The notes: generated by a model from the sequence alone, not told the origin. Shown: positions 1 to 8,819, counted from the first letter of the stretch. The stretch: 64,000 nucleotides of DNA from Methylotenera sp. (GCF_029946165.1 NZ_JAQSDZ010000010.1:124001-188000), one strand, 5' to 3'. Numbers and translations are program-made.

Positions 1-1
1 C

Positions 2-880
2 CATAAGTACAGCTCTAGGGGCGACGGCGCTTTTATCGCAGTAAATTGCGGAGCGATTCCAGATAACTTAATGGAAAGCGAGTTCTTTGGCTATAAAAAA
101 GGTTCTTTTACTGGTGCTAACCAAGATAAAGAAGGGTTGTTTCAGGCGGCGAATGGCGGAACCTTATTTTTAGATGAAGTCGCTGATTTACCGTTGCCGA
201 TGCAAGTCAAACTTTTACGTGCGATTCAAGAGAAAAAAGTGCGCATGGTAGGTGGCGCTAATGAAGAAGCCGTGGATGTGCGCATTATTAGCGCCACTCA
301 CAAAAATCTGGCTCAAATGATGGATGCAGGCTTGTTTAGACAAGACTTGTATTACCGCCTCAACGTTATTCAGCTTAAGATGCCTTCTTTGCGCGACCGC
401 CCAAGTGACATTCCTTTACTGGCTAATTTATTACTCGCAAAATTATGTGCCTACCAAAAAATTAGCATGCCAGAACTGGATAGCGAAGCGCAGGCATACC
501 TCTCTAAAATGCAGTTTCCTGGGAATGTCCGCGAGTTAGAGAATATGCTAGAGCGCGCTTTGGCAATGAGTGATGGCAAATTGATTACGATTGAAGATTT
601 AAATTATGGAAGTAACGACAGCACGCCGGCCACAGGATTAAGTGCTGAAAAAAATTCTACATTTAATGCGGAAAAACCACTTAATCTCAACTTATCTGAT
701 TATCTTGAAGATGTTGAGAAGAAAGCGATTATTAAGGCGTTAGAGAAAACCAACAATAATAAGACAGCCGCAGCAAAATTGCTCGGCATTAGCTTTCGCA
801 CTTTGCGTTACAGACTAGCTAAACTTGGTTTAGCAAAAGAGAGTGATTTGGATCCAGATTTTGAAATCGATGAAGCTTAG
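2..880 (+). CDS. Sigma-54-dependent response regulator, PilR-like (5' truncated by window edge)
   Basis: The reading frame is open from base 2, so the gene begins outside the window; 292 residues are visible. They cover most of a sigma-54 AAA+ domain: the GSFTGA loop that contacts sigma-54, a Walker B motif GGTLFLDEVADL and the arginine-finger region FRQDLYYRL. A Fis-type helix-turn-helix follows near the C-terminus (NKTAAAKLLGISFRTLRYRL). The family uses ATP to open sigma-54 promoters. The short spacing after the AAA+ domain and the FRTLRYRLAKLG ending resemble PilR, the type IV pilus regulator, but the receiver domain and any partner kinase lie outside, so that identity is an inference. A hairpin overlapping the stop codon probably terminates transcription. 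Confidence 0.85.
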   Translation, partial: HKYSSRGDGAFIAVNCGAIPDNLMESEFFGYKKGSFTGANQDKEGLFQAANGGTLFLDEVADLPLPMQVKLLRAIQEKKVRMVGGANEEAVDVRIISATHKNLAQMMDAGLFRQDLYYRLNVIQLKMPSLRDRPSDIPLLANLLLAKLCAYQKISMPELDSEAQAYLSKMQFPGNVRELENMLERALAMSDGKLITIEDLNYGSNDSTPATGLSAEKNSTFNAEKPLNLNLSDYLEDVEKKAIIKALEKTNNNKTAAAKLLGISFRTLRYRLAKLGLAKESDLDPDFEIDEA

Positions 881-911
881 TTAAACTCAAGTTTACCTAA
901 GCTTCATTTTA
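871..911 (+). terminator. Rho-independent terminator after the sigma-54 regulator
   Basis: A 10-bp perfect stem (TGAAGCTTAG at 871-880 with CTAAGCTTCA at 898-907) is extended inside by TAAACT/AGTTTA and followed by TTTT. The left arm contains the stop codon of the upstream gene. It also separates that gene from the convergent exchanger gene. Confidence 0.7.
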
Positions 912-934
912 ATAAGCTGTTTATATTAATAACT

Positions 935-1936
935 TTAACTTAACACTAGCGCCAAATAAGTCACATACATCGCGCCATTCACTAGCAAATGCCAAACGCG
1001 AATACCGCCTTTTGCAACTAAGTAACGCAGCCAGATGGATGCCAGTAAAGTCATTGCAATACCTAACACAACCTCTTTACGCGGCTCCCAAGGTGTTAAC
1101 ATAATCCCTATCGCTGGTAATAATGTCCCTTGAAACACCATGGCGCCAGTAATATTGCCAAATGCCAAAGTGTCTTTGCCTTTGCGTATCCATAAAATAC
1201 TGTTCACTTTTTCAGGCAATTCAGTCGCAATCGGAATAATGAGTAAAGATAACAATAACGCCGAAATACCGAGGATTTGAGAGGCTGCTTCAACGCCATG
1301 AATAAAACCTTTAGCGCCGGCAATCAGCAAGCTCAGACCTAGTAACAACTGAATAATAATCACCACCATATTATTTGGCAAACCAGTTTTACATAGGAAC
1401 ATATCGCCGCCTGCTTCTGTGGCATGACCGTCTTGCACCAAAGCTTTTGATGCATTGATCGTCATCATCACGTAAACAACATAAATTAATACCATGCAAG
1501 CACCCAAGCCATAGCGAACCGTTGTTAATGTGTGCGGTACGTACATAGCCACTGCAGCAAAAGTAAAAGCCGCAATGAAATAATTAAGATCGCGGGTTAA
1601 CCCAGTACGCTCTGGTCTTAAATGCCCTTGCGTGCCACGACGCTTCCAAACAGAAATCGCCATGAGCGATATGGATAAAGTAGCTAACATTAAGGGCGCA
1701 CCTAAAATGGAGCCGACGCCAATTTCTTCATTGGTTGCCACGTTTTGAGTACCCGCTAATAAAGCCAGTAAAGGCACCATGGTTTCAGGCAAAGCTGTGC
1801 CTACCGCTGCAAATATAGAGCCTGTCACGCCTTCAGAAATACCAAGCTTTTCGCCTAAGTGTTCTAGTGCGTTGGTAAACACTTCTGCCGCGATTAAAAT
1901 CACGATCAACATGGCGAATAACTCTAAAAATATCAT
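935..1936 (-). CDS. Sodium/calcium exchanger (CaCA) family membrane protein
   Basis: This 333-residue protein is almost entirely hydrophobic, with about ten membrane segments. Two inverted alpha-repeats can be seen: SIFAAVGTALPE near residues 40-52, and LLIIPIATELPEKVNS around residues 233-248. The acidic LPE motifs are the cation-binding core of the CaCA superfamily (YrbG/ChaA-like). It probably exchanges Ca2+ or another cation for Na+ or H+ at the inner membrane; the ion cannot be told from sequence. It is transcribed alone, convergent with the upstream regulator and divergent from ampD. Confidence 0.85.
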   Translation of the reverse strand: MIFLELFAMLIVILIAAEVFTNALEHLGEKLGISEGVTGSIFAAVGTALPETMVPLLALLAGTQNVATNEEIGVGSILGAPLMLATLSISLMAISVWKRRGTQGHLRPERTGLTRDLNYFIAAFTFAAVAMYVPHTLTTVRYGLGACMVLIYVVYVMMTINASKALVQDGHATEAGGDMFLCKTGLPNNMVVIIIQLLLGLSLLIAGAKGFIHGVEAASQILGISALLLSLLIIPIATELPEKVNSILWIRKGKDTLAFGNITGAMVFQGTLLPAIGIMLTPWEPRKEVVLGIAMTLLASIWLRYLVAKGGIRVWHLLVNGAMYVTYLALVLS

Positions 1937-2042
1937 CTGACGCTTCCCTAACTATTGCAAAATTGAAGTAAATTTTTGTTTATACCGTCATTTTATCGGA
2001 ATACTGCAATTTACAACTAAATTTCGCATAAAATTAACCTTT

Positions 2043-2612
2043 ATGAAATCTTATACAATCAATGAAGCTGGCATGGCGATTAACGCGCAATATATCGCAT
2101 CGCCTAACTTTGACGCTCGTCCTGCCAGTAAACCCACCAGTAAACCAGAAAGTGAAATAAGCTTAATTGTCATTCACAACATCAGCCTGCCGCCAAGCCA
2201 GTATGGTGGAAATGGCATTATTGAGCTATTTACCAATCAACTTAATCCAGACGAGCATCCTTATTATGCGGAAATATACACGCGTAAGGTATCTTCGCAT
2301 TTTCTGATTCGACGGGATGGCGAACTCATACAGTTTGTGTCTTGTCTAGATCGTGCTTGGCACGCCGGTGTGTCAAATTGGAATAATCGGGAACGTTGCA
2401 ACGACTTCTCGGTCGGAATAGAGCTCGAAGGTTCAGACTTTGAAGCATTTGAGCCAGCACAATACCTTACCCTGAAAAATTTGATAACAAGCCTGACTGA
2501 AGCTTACTCAATTCAAGCTATAGTGGGACATTCTGATATTGCACCTATTCGCAAAACAGACCCTGGGCCATATTTTGACTGGTCTCAAATAGATAACATT
2601 AACAAAAAATAA
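2043..2612 (+). CDS. ampD: 1,6-anhydro-N-acetylmuramyl-L-alanine amidase AmpD
   Basis: A cytoplasmic zinc amidase of peptidoglycan recycling that cleaves the peptide from anhydro-muropeptides. The 189-residue length is normal for AmpD. The amidase_2 fold shows its zinc ligands: the His in IVIHNISLPP, and the His and Asp of VGHSDIAPIRKTDPGP near the C-terminus. There is no signal peptide, which fits AmpD rather than periplasmic AmiD. Any effect on a beta-lactamase cannot be judged because no ampC or ampR is present. The RND efflux genes follow 20 bp downstream. Confidence 0.92.
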   Translation: MKSYTINEAGMAINAQYIASPNFDARPASKPTSKPESEISLIVIHNISLPPSQYGGNGIIELFTNQLNPDEHPYYAEIYTRKVSSHFLIRRDGELIQFVSCLDRAWHAGVSNWNNRERCNDFSVGIELEGSDFEAFEPAQYLTLKNLITSLTEAYSIQAIVGHSDIAPIRKTDPGPYFDWSQIDNINKK

Positions 2613-2632
2613 GAAACGAATACTCTTAGAAA

Positions 2633-3766
2633 ATGCAAAAAAATATCAAACTATTCTTTATTGTAATAATTTCCACCTTAATGGTGGCTTGTGGCGCTAA
2701 AGATGCGGCTTCGGAAAAATCTCAGCTCGATAAAAAAGTGGCAAAGCCAACACTGGTAACGGTCACTCAAGTAAAAAATCAAGCAGTTGAAACAAGTGAA
2801 GAAGCCATTGGCATGCTTGAAGGATTAACCAACCCAACTATTTCAGCTGAGGTCGCTGCGCGTGTCGTAAAAATTCATGTAAATACCGGCGAAGCCGTAA
2901 AACAAGGTCAACTCATCGTTACCTTAGATGCATCTGATTTTGGAATGCAACGTAACGAAGCTCAAGCAGAAGTAGCGCGAATCCAAGCTTTATTATCGAA
3001 TCAAATTAAAACTGTTGAACGCAACCAAGCGCTGGTGAATAAGAAATTTATTTCACAAAATGCGGTGGATAATGAAGTGGCGCAACAGAATGTATTGAAA
3101 GAACAATTAATCGGCGCTAAAGCCCGTGTGGGCAGCATTAACCATACAAGCAGTAAAACCAAAATCTATGCGCCAGCCAGTGGTAATGTTGAAAAAAAAC
3201 TAGTAGATGACGGCGAGTTTGTAAAAGTGGGTGACCCTATGATTATGATAGTTTCTAAGCAGCATCTGCGCGCTCATCTGCCCTTTCCTGAATATATAGC
3301 AGCAAAACTCAAACCCGGTTTAGAAGTACGCCTCACTTCACCCACCAGCGAGACTATCATCAAAAGCACCATTCACGATTTAAAACCAATGATCGTTGAA
3401 GGCAGCCAAACCGTAGATGTCATTGCAGACATAATAGGTTCACCCGATTGGCAACCTGGTGCCAGCGTAACTGGAACAGTGATTCTAGGTGAACAAGCTG
3501 CCGCTATGATGGTACCCGAGCAAAGCGTAGTGCTACGCCCTGCGGGTGAAGTCGTGTATATCGTGCGTAATAATAAAGCCTATCAGGCCATCGTGAAAAC
3601 AGGCGCACATCAAAATGGCATGGTTGAACTGCTCAGTGGTGTCAAAGAAAATGACACCATCGTGGTGGATGGTGCTGGCTTTTTAACTGACGATACTGAC
3701 ATTAAAATTGCAAGTACCCCAACCGATGCAAATACCGATAAAGCTGCTAACACGCTTAAAAAATAA
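2633..3766 (+). CDS. RND efflux periplasmic adaptor (membrane fusion protein), lipoprotein
   Basis: This 377-residue protein starts with a signal peptide ending in a plausible lipobox (MVAC, Cys near residue 20), so it is probably anchored to the inner membrane. The order is that of HlyD/AcrA adaptors: a first lipoyl half (AARVVKIHVNTGEAVKQGQ), a coiled-coil hairpin around residues 100-150, a second lipoyl half (KIYAPASGNVEKKLVDDGE), then beta-barrel and membrane-proximal domains. It should link the pump encoded 33 bp downstream to an outer-membrane channel; no TolC-like gene is present here, so the channel must be encoded elsewhere. Substrate unknown. Confidence 0.92.
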   Translation: MQKNIKLFFIVIISTLMVACGAKDAASEKSQLDKKVAKPTLVTVTQVKNQAVETSEEAIGMLEGLTNPTISAEVAARVVKIHVNTGEAVKQGQLIVTLDASDFGMQRNEAQAEVARIQALLSNQIKTVERNQALVNKKFISQNAVDNEVAQQNVLKEQLIGAKARVGSINHTSSKTKIYAPASGNVEKKLVDDGEFVKVGDPMIMIVSKQHLRAHLPFPEYIAAKLKPGLEVRLTSPTSETIIKSTIHDLKPMIVEGSQTVDVIADIIGSPDWQPGASVTGTVILGEQAAAMMVPEQSVVLRPAGEVVYIVRNNKAYQAIVKTGAHQNGMVELLSGVKENDTIVVDGAGFLTDDTDIKIASTPTDANTDKAANTLKK

Positions 3767-3799
3767 CACCGTGACTCTCAAAGACAAAGTAATCCGCAC

Positions 3800-6700
3800 A
3801 TGACCTTGCCAGAACTATCCATTAAACGCCACGTTCTAACTTGGATGATCTCTGGCGTGATTATTCTCTTCGGCATCATCGCCTACCAGCGCATCGGTGT
3901 AGATCGCGTGCCTTCGATTGATTTTCCTGTCATTACGGTGAATACCGTGTTGCGTGGTGCTAACCCTGACGTGGTTGATACCAGTATTACCAGCATCATT
4001 GAATCTGCTATTAACACTACTCCGGGTATTGAGCATATTCAATCAGCTTCATCACCTGGCGTGTCTAGCATTAGCATTACCTTTGCGCTAAGTAAAAACA
4101 TAGACGTCGCTTATAACGAGGTGCAATCCAAAGTAAATCAAATAGTGCGCCGTTTACCTACGGACACTGATCCACCTGTCGTTCAGAAAGTAGATACCAA
4201 CGCATCGCCAGTTATTTGGTTGGCATTAAGTGGTGATCGAACCATTCAACAACTTAACTTGTATGCCAATAATGTACTAAAAAAGAAATTTGAAACCATC
4301 AATGGCGTGGGTGAAGTCACCCTAGGTGGGCGCAGAGATCGTGTGATTCGCGTTAACATTCAACCAGATCGTATGGCAGCCTACAAACTTACTGCCCAGG
4401 ATTTAATTACCGCTTTTAATCGCGAACATGTCCAACTTCCAGGCGGGTTTCTCGTCAGCTCACAAGCAGAACAATTACTTAAACTAGATCTTGAATTTCA
4501 TAAAATTTCAGACTTAGCCAATATGGTTATTGTAGATAAAGTTGGCGCGCCTATTCGGCTTAAAGATGTTGCAACAGTGGAAGATGGCATTTCTGATAAC
4601 CGTCAGATAGCCCGTTACAATGGTAAACCAACAGTTGGAATTGGTATGGTTAAAATTGCCAATACCAATACTGTCGACATTATTAAAGAAGTTGAACGTA
4701 GACTGGAAAGTGATATTCGCCCCAATTTACCTGCTGGTATGTTGCTGGAAATCTCAACTAACGACGGCATTTTCATCAATCAGTTAGTCGCTTCGTTGAA
4801 AGAACATCTGGTAGAAGGCACCTTGTTTGCCGCCCTGATTGTACTGATTTTTATGCGGTCGTTTAGCTCTACATTAATGATTTGTTTAGAAATTCCCGTA
4901 TCGCTATTAGGTGCCATTGCCGTAATGTATTTTGCTGGCTATACCTTTAACAGCATGACCTTGCTTGCATTATTATTGCTGATTGGCGTGGTGGTCGATG
5001 ACGCCATTGTGGTGCGCGAGAGTATTTTGCGACATATGGAAGGTGAAGTTGGCGAAGGTATTAGAGCAATCGATATAAAAAATCCACTAGCGGTTGCCGC
5101 ATTTCGTACCAAAACCACTATTTTAGGCAGTAATGAAGTGGTATTCGCAGTACTAGCCTCCTCAGCATCCCTCGTTTGCATATTCGCTCCCGTGATTTTT
5201 ATGGATGGCATCATCGGCATGTTTTTTAAATCTTTTGCAGTGGTCGTCACGTTCGGCGTACTGGCATCGCTGCTGGTTTCTCTCACGCTCACACCAATGT
5301 TGTGTTCGCGCTACTTAAGCGTCACCCACAATGAAAATGCGGTTTACAAAGCGGTTGGACGCGTATTATCCCGCATGGATGTGGTCTATAAAAAGCTACT
5401 TTATTCATCACTCAACCATCGCGGTTTGGTCTTGTTAATTACGCTAATTTTTGTTGCGGTGAGCGGCTTTTTCTCTCTTAAATATGTAGAGAAAGATTTT
5501 GTACCAGAAACTGATGAAGGCAGTTTCAGTATCAATATTAAAACACCGCTAGGTTCCAACTTAGACTACACCGACTCACGCTTGAAATTAGTAGAAGCAA
5601 CGCTCGCGACCCATAAAAGTGAAGTCGAAAGCTACTTTGCTACGATAGGTGCGGGCTCACGCGGACAAGTTAACCAAGGTAATGTGAATGTGCGTTTAAA
5701 ACCCAAAGAGGAGCGCGCTAAAAGCCAACAAACGCTAATTAAGGAGTTAAAAAAAGAACTAGATCAACTCCCCGGCGTGCGCGCTATTCCTTCTCCTAGC
5801 TCTATCGCACGCGGTCAACGTTCTGAAAAGCTTCAATTCAATCTCACTGGCGTAAATTTACAAGAAATCGGTCGTATTTCTCAACTCTTACAGAAAGAAT
5901 TAAGCACCAATAGCGACATTGGTAAGGTTGATGTAGATGTGCAGTTAGATTTACCACAACTCAATATGCAGATTGACCGACTCAGAGCATCTGCACTTGG
6001 CATTAGTGCTAATGATATCGCCACTGCGGTTTCCCTCTATGCTGGTGGCATTAACATAGCCAAATATAATGAATTGAATGGTGATGGTCAGCGTTATGAC
6101 ATCCGTGTAAAAGCCAATGAATCTGAATTAGAAAATATCGCTGATTTAAATAAAATATACCTACGCAGCAGTAGTGGTGAATTAGTCAGAATCGATGCAG
6201 TGGCAAGCTTTAATAAAGAATTAGGCGCTGCAGTCATTGGTCGCTACGACCTACAATACGCCGTTAACTTTTACGCCAATCCTGCTGTTCCTCTTGGTGA
6301 GGCAGTCGACATAGTGAAAGCCACCGCAGCCAAAATTGTGCCACCTGATTACACACTCAAACTCACAGGGCAAGCAGAAGAGTTCGGCAAAACCATGAAA
6401 AACATTAAGTTTGTATTCGCTCTAGGTTTTCTTTTACTCTATATGGTACTCGCCAGCCAATTCAACTCATTCATCCAGCCGCTATTCATCATGCTGGCAC
6501 AACCGCTCGCTATTATTGGTGGCTTAATCGCCCTACTTTTGACAGGCAATACTTTAAACATTTACTCAATGATAGGCTTGGTATTGCTGATAGGTTTAGT
6601 CGCTAAAAACTCTATTTTGCTGGTTGATCTCACTAATCAACTTGTAGAAAAAGGCGCCAGTATTAACGATGCCCTCAAAGAGGCTTGTCCTATTCGTCTG

Positions 6701-6901
6701 CGCCCAGTAGTCATGACCTCACTCACCATTATTCTAGCGCTGTTACCAGCGGCGCTAGGCCTAGGAGCAGGTTCAGAAACCAACAAACCGCTATCAGTCG
6801 CGATTATTGGCGGGATGATTTCCTCAACCCTATTAACCTTAGTTGTAGTGCCAGCGGCCTATTCATTGGTGATGGGTGGGCTTAAAAAATTGAAGCATTA
6901 A
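3800..6901 (+). CDS. RND efflux pump, inner-membrane transporter (AcrB/MexB superfamily)
   Basis: At 1033 residues this is the usual RND length. It has one N-terminal membrane segment, a large periplasmic loop, a block of segments around residues 335-540, a second periplasmic loop, and a final block around 860-1020. The proton-relay motif GVVVDDAIVVRE, with paired aspartates, lies near residue 400, and the second half carries GLVAKNSILLVD. It is a proton-driven exporter working with the adaptor encoded immediately upstream. The sequence resembles the MdtB/CzcA-like branch loosely; whether it exports organic drugs or metals cannot be settled here. Confidence 0.93.
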   Translation: MTLPELSIKRHVLTWMISGVIILFGIIAYQRIGVDRVPSIDFPVITVNTVLRGANPDVVDTSITSIIESAINTTPGIEHIQSASSPGVSSISITFALSKNIDVAYNEVQSKVNQIVRRLPTDTDPPVVQKVDTNASPVIWLALSGDRTIQQLNLYANNVLKKKFETINGVGEVTLGGRRDRVIRVNIQPDRMAAYKLTAQDLITAFNREHVQLPGGFLVSSQAEQLLKLDLEFHKISDLANMVIVDKVGAPIRLKDVATVEDGISDNRQIARYNGKPTVGIGMVKIANTNTVDIIKEVERRLESDIRPNLPAGMLLEISTNDGIFINQLVASLKEHLVEGTLFAALIVLIFMRSFSSTLMICLEIPVSLLGAIAVMYFAGYTFNSMTLLALLLLIGVVVDDAIVVRESILRHMEGEVGEGIRAIDIKNPLAVAAFRTKTTILGSNEVVFAVLASSASLVCIFAPVIFMDGIIGMFFKSFAVVVTFGVLASLLVSLTLTPMLCSRYLSVTHNENAVYKAVGRVLSRMDVVYKKLLYSSLNHRGLVLLITLIFVAVSGFFSLKYVEKDFVPETDEGSFSINIKTPLGSNLDYTDSRLKLVEATLATHKSEVESYFATIGAGSRGQVNQGNVNVRLKPKEERAKSQQTLIKELKKELDQLPGVRAIPSPSSIARGQRSEKLQFNLTGVNLQEIGRISQLLQKELSTNSDIGKVDVDVQLDLPQLNMQIDRLRASALGISANDIATAVSLYAGGINIAKYNELNGDGQRYDIRVKANESELENIADLNKIYLRSSSGELVRIDAVASFNKELGAAVIGRYDLQYAVNFYANPAVPLGEAVDIVKATAAKIVPPDYTLKLTGQAEEFGKTMKNIKFVFALGFLLLYMVLASQFNSFIQPLFIMLAQPLAIIGGLIALLLTGNTLNIYSMIGLVLLIGLVAKNSILLVDLTNQLVEKGASINDALKEACPIRLRPVVMTSLTIILALLPAALGLGAGSETNKPLSVAIIGGMISSTLLTLVVVPAAYSLVMGGLKKLKH

Positions 6902-6930
6902 GGCCACTTAAAGACTAATAAGCATGCTAC

Positions 6931-7866
6931 TTATTTCTTGCCTAAACTTATCGCCAACACTCCAATCAACACCAAACACGTTCCAGCTAATTGCAACAAG
7001 GTAATATCTTCACCTAAAAATATACTGGCTAAAAATATCGTCGATACTGGGCCGATTGAGCTAATAAGCGCGGCCTTGCTACTGCCAATTTTATGTATGC
7101 CAACATTTAATAAAATTGCAGGGAACACTGTGGCAACCACCGCCATTAACATGCTAAGTAAATAAACTTGTGTAGGCAAATGCAAAATCTTCACCTGATG
7201 CGAGGTACTGCCGTAATGTGCCGCGCTCGCTGCCGTGGCAGCAAGCATCGTATACGCAGTAAACAACGATGCTCCTACTCGTGGAATCAATCTGCCACTC
7301 GCAATTAAGTAAGCAGCATATGCCACGGCGCTAGCCGCGACTAAACTAGCACCAAGTATAGTTTCAGCGGAACCTGATTTTACGATAAGTACATCATGCC
7401 CAACAGCTAAAGCCACACCCGCATAGGTTGCCAACAGAGCAAAGTAGACGCGTTTGCCGATACGGTGTTTGAACATGGCTGCGCTTAGCAAAATCACGAT
7501 TGTGGGATAGATATATAAAATGATTCGCTCTAAGCCCGCGGTCACATAGACTAGCCCTGCAAAATCTAACAACATAGGAACATAACCGCCCATAATTCCC
7601 ATCAAAGCGATTACCCAAGCATCGTAACTTGATATTTTTGGTACTGAATCAGATGCGCGCGCCCAAATCGCCAATGCAATAAAAAATGGCGCTGAGAATG
7701 CCATACGTAAAGCGATTAACGTAGAAGCATCTACTGGAAATGGCTCTGCATAAGCATAGGCGATTTTCACCATAATCGCTTTAGATGAGACAGTGACGGC
7801 AGCAGCCAGCACCATTAATGCACCAATTAAGGCATCGCGCGAGGTTTGAGTGTTTTGGGATTGCAT
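6931..7866 (-). CDS. EamA/DMT-family membrane exporter
   Basis: This 311-residue protein has about ten hydrophobic segments arranged as two EamA repeats; the second ends in the family-typical SSIGPVSTIFLASIFLGE. EamA proteins export small metabolites; the founding E. coli member exports cysteine and O-acetylserine, but family substrates vary widely. The ATG is preceded by AAGGG with 6 bp spacing, and that Shine-Dalgarno lies inside a small hairpin. Upstream is a structured leader with a Cys-rich small ORF, which suggests controlled expression. The 3' end converges on the RND pump gene, 29 bp away. Confidence 0.88.
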   Translation of the reverse strand: MQSQNTQTSRDALIGALMVLAAAVTVSSKAIMVKIAYAYAEPFPVDASTLIALRMAFSAPFFIALAIWARASDSVPKISSYDAWVIALMGIMGGYVPMLLDFAGLVYVTAGLERIILYIYPTIVILLSAAMFKHRIGKRVYFALLATYAGVALAVGHDVLIVKSGSAETILGASLVAASAVAYAAYLIASGRLIPRVGASLFTAYTMLAATAASAAHYGSTSHQVKILHLPTQVYLLSMLMAVVATVFPAILLNVGIHKIGSSKAALISSIGPVSTIFLASIFLGEDITLLQLAGTCLVLIGVLAISLGKK

Positions 7867-8051
7867 ATATTGCCCTTAAATTAGGGCTCAATGGGATGAA
7901 TGACTAAAGACAACCGCGGAGAGCCCACGGTTGCTAAATTGATGACGACCTAAATTACATCAAAGCAACCGCAGCATACAATGGCCAGAAGCCATAATGC
8001 TTTTCGGTTGTTAATGACCGCATTTGCGGTAATGTTGTAATTGGTTGTCAT
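7867..8051 (-). promoter_or_regulatory. Candidate leader-peptide attenuator upstream of the EamA exporter
   Basis: On the minus strand four arms alternate: CAACCG (8010-8005), CGGTTGCT (7971-7964), AGCAACCG (7935-7928) and CGGTTG (7916-7911). Arm 1 can pair with 2, 2 with 3 (8 bp), or 3 with 4, which are mutually exclusive choices. Arm 2 overlaps the Cys codons of a 33-codon ORF. Further down, GGGCTC (7926-7921) can pair with GAGCCC (7889-7884); the latter overlaps GCCCT (7887-7883), which otherwise pairs with AGGGC (7876-7872) and covers the exporter's Shine-Dalgarno. No strong U tract follows arm 4, so control of translation looks likelier than termination. All pairings are read from sequence; the regulatory role is inferred. 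Confidence 0.5.
7950..8051 (-). CDS. Putative 33-residue Cys-containing leader peptide
   Basis: An ATG-started 33-codon ORF ending in TAG, upstream of the EamA exporter on the same strand. Its C-terminal part is hydrophobic, and residues 26-29 read Cys-Cys-Gly-Cys (codons 7976-7965). Those codons overlap one arm of a set of competing hairpins, as in amino-acid attenuators. No clear Shine-Dalgarno precedes the ATG. A promoter-like sequence ends about 10 bp upstream, so translation would be from a very short leader. It could instead be a small membrane protein or a chance ORF; the surrounding pairing pattern is the main reason to list it. Confidence 0.4.
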   Translation of the reverse strand: MTTNYNITANAVINNRKALWLLAIVCCGCFDVI

Positions 8052-8061
8052 AAGCTTATGT

Positions 8062-8090
8062 ACTTTACTCGACCAGTTTTATCTGGTCAA
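8062..8090 (-). promoter_or_regulatory. Putative sigma-70 promoter for the EamA leader
   Basis: On the minus strand TTGACC (8090-8085) and TAAAGT (8067-8062) are separated by 17 bp and match the -35 and -10 consensus at 5/6 and 4/6 positions. The start point would fall a few bases before the leader ATG at 8051. The element lies within a perfect-stem hairpin (8065-8096). Confidence 0.4.
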
Positions 8091-8096
8091 GAGTAA
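8065..8096. other. Inverted repeat between GNAT gene and EamA leader
   Basis: TTACTC-GACCAG and CTGGTC-AA-GAGTAA form a 12-bp stem with a short bulge and a 6-base loop. It lies 15 bp beyond the GNAT stop codon and could stop that transcript, but no U tract follows on either strand. It overlaps the putative leader promoter, so it might instead be an operator. Confidence 0.35.
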
Positions 8097-8110
8097 GCCC
8101 AAACAATACT

Positions 8111-8650
8111 TTATTTTGGGATGAACTTTTCTAGCGTTTCTAATTGTAAACCATCCAATTTAGGTTGCCAAACGTCTGGGTTAACTGGAAATTCACCAAC
8201 AATACCAGTACGCACATAACCGCGTCTCTCATAGAATTTGATTAACTCGAGCCTTACCGTAATCACATGCATTTGAAACTGCTCTATGTTCCATATTTGC
8301 CTGGCCAGACTTTCAGCCTCAATTAGTAAGCGTTTACCAATACCTTTCGCTTGTGTCTGAGGATGCACAACAAACATGCCAATATGTGCAATATTGTGGT
8401 CATTTCCTTTCCTTACCTCTTTTTCAAGGCAAATTGAGCCAAGCAATTCCTCATCATTCAAGCACAGCAAAATAATGTTGTTTTCAGAATCAATGAGACG
8501 TTTAACCTCGTTAACAGAAGTCCGTAAGCCATCAAGAATATCCGCTTCCGTGGTCCAACCCGCGCGGCTAGGCTCCCCACGATAAGCCATATTCACCAGC
8601 TTCACGATGGCTTCCACATCGGTTGAAGCCGCTTTTCTGAAATGTTGCAT
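8111..8650 (-). CDS. GNAT-family N-acetyltransferase
   Basis: A 179-residue single-domain protein. The acetyl-CoA binding motif A is clear: MFVVHPQTQAKGIGKRLL, with the QxxGxG signature (QAKGIG). The C-terminal IKFYERRGYVRTG is the typical GNAT motif B tail. It should transfer an acetyl group from acetyl-CoA to an amine, but the acceptor is not predictable and the neighbours give no clue. It ends 60 bases before the start of the EamA leader ORF and is probably a separate unit. Confidence 0.85.
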   Translation of the reverse strand: MQHFRKAASTDVEAIVKLVNMAYRGEPSRAGWTTEADILDGLRTSVNEVKRLIDSENNIILLCLNDEELLGSICLEKEVRKGNDHNIAHIGMFVVHPQTQAKGIGKRLLIEAESLARQIWNIEQFQMHVITVRLELIKFYERRGYVRTGIVGEFPVNPDVWQPKLDGLQLETLEKFIPK

Positions 8651-8819
8651 ATAAAAATTATCTTCTGTCTAAATGATGAAAAAATTTAGCTAAGTGATGC
8701 TAGTTTGGCTTGTGTTGGATAAAGCATCTACTGATGCTAATATCTCACATCTGCTTGATTGCAGGTATGCTCTAGAGTTGACTTACTTGAAAAAAAACAA
8801 ATAATATTTAGGGGGAAAT

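Noticed and set aside
6917-6935. AATAAG/CTTATT hairpin between the RND pump and EamA genes
   Set aside because: Only a 6-bp AT-rich stem without a U tract; too weak to call a terminator.
7867-8110. Known riboswitch classes (guanidine-II/mini-ykkC, SAM) upstream of the EamA gene
   Set aside because: The loops lack the ACGR sequences of guanidine-II, and no SAM aptamer core is recognisable; the arm pattern fits attenuation better.
8778-8807. Promoter-like TTGACT and TAATAT before the DUF898 gene
   Set aside because: The start point would fall inside the Shine-Dalgarno at 8811, so this placement cannot give a normal message.
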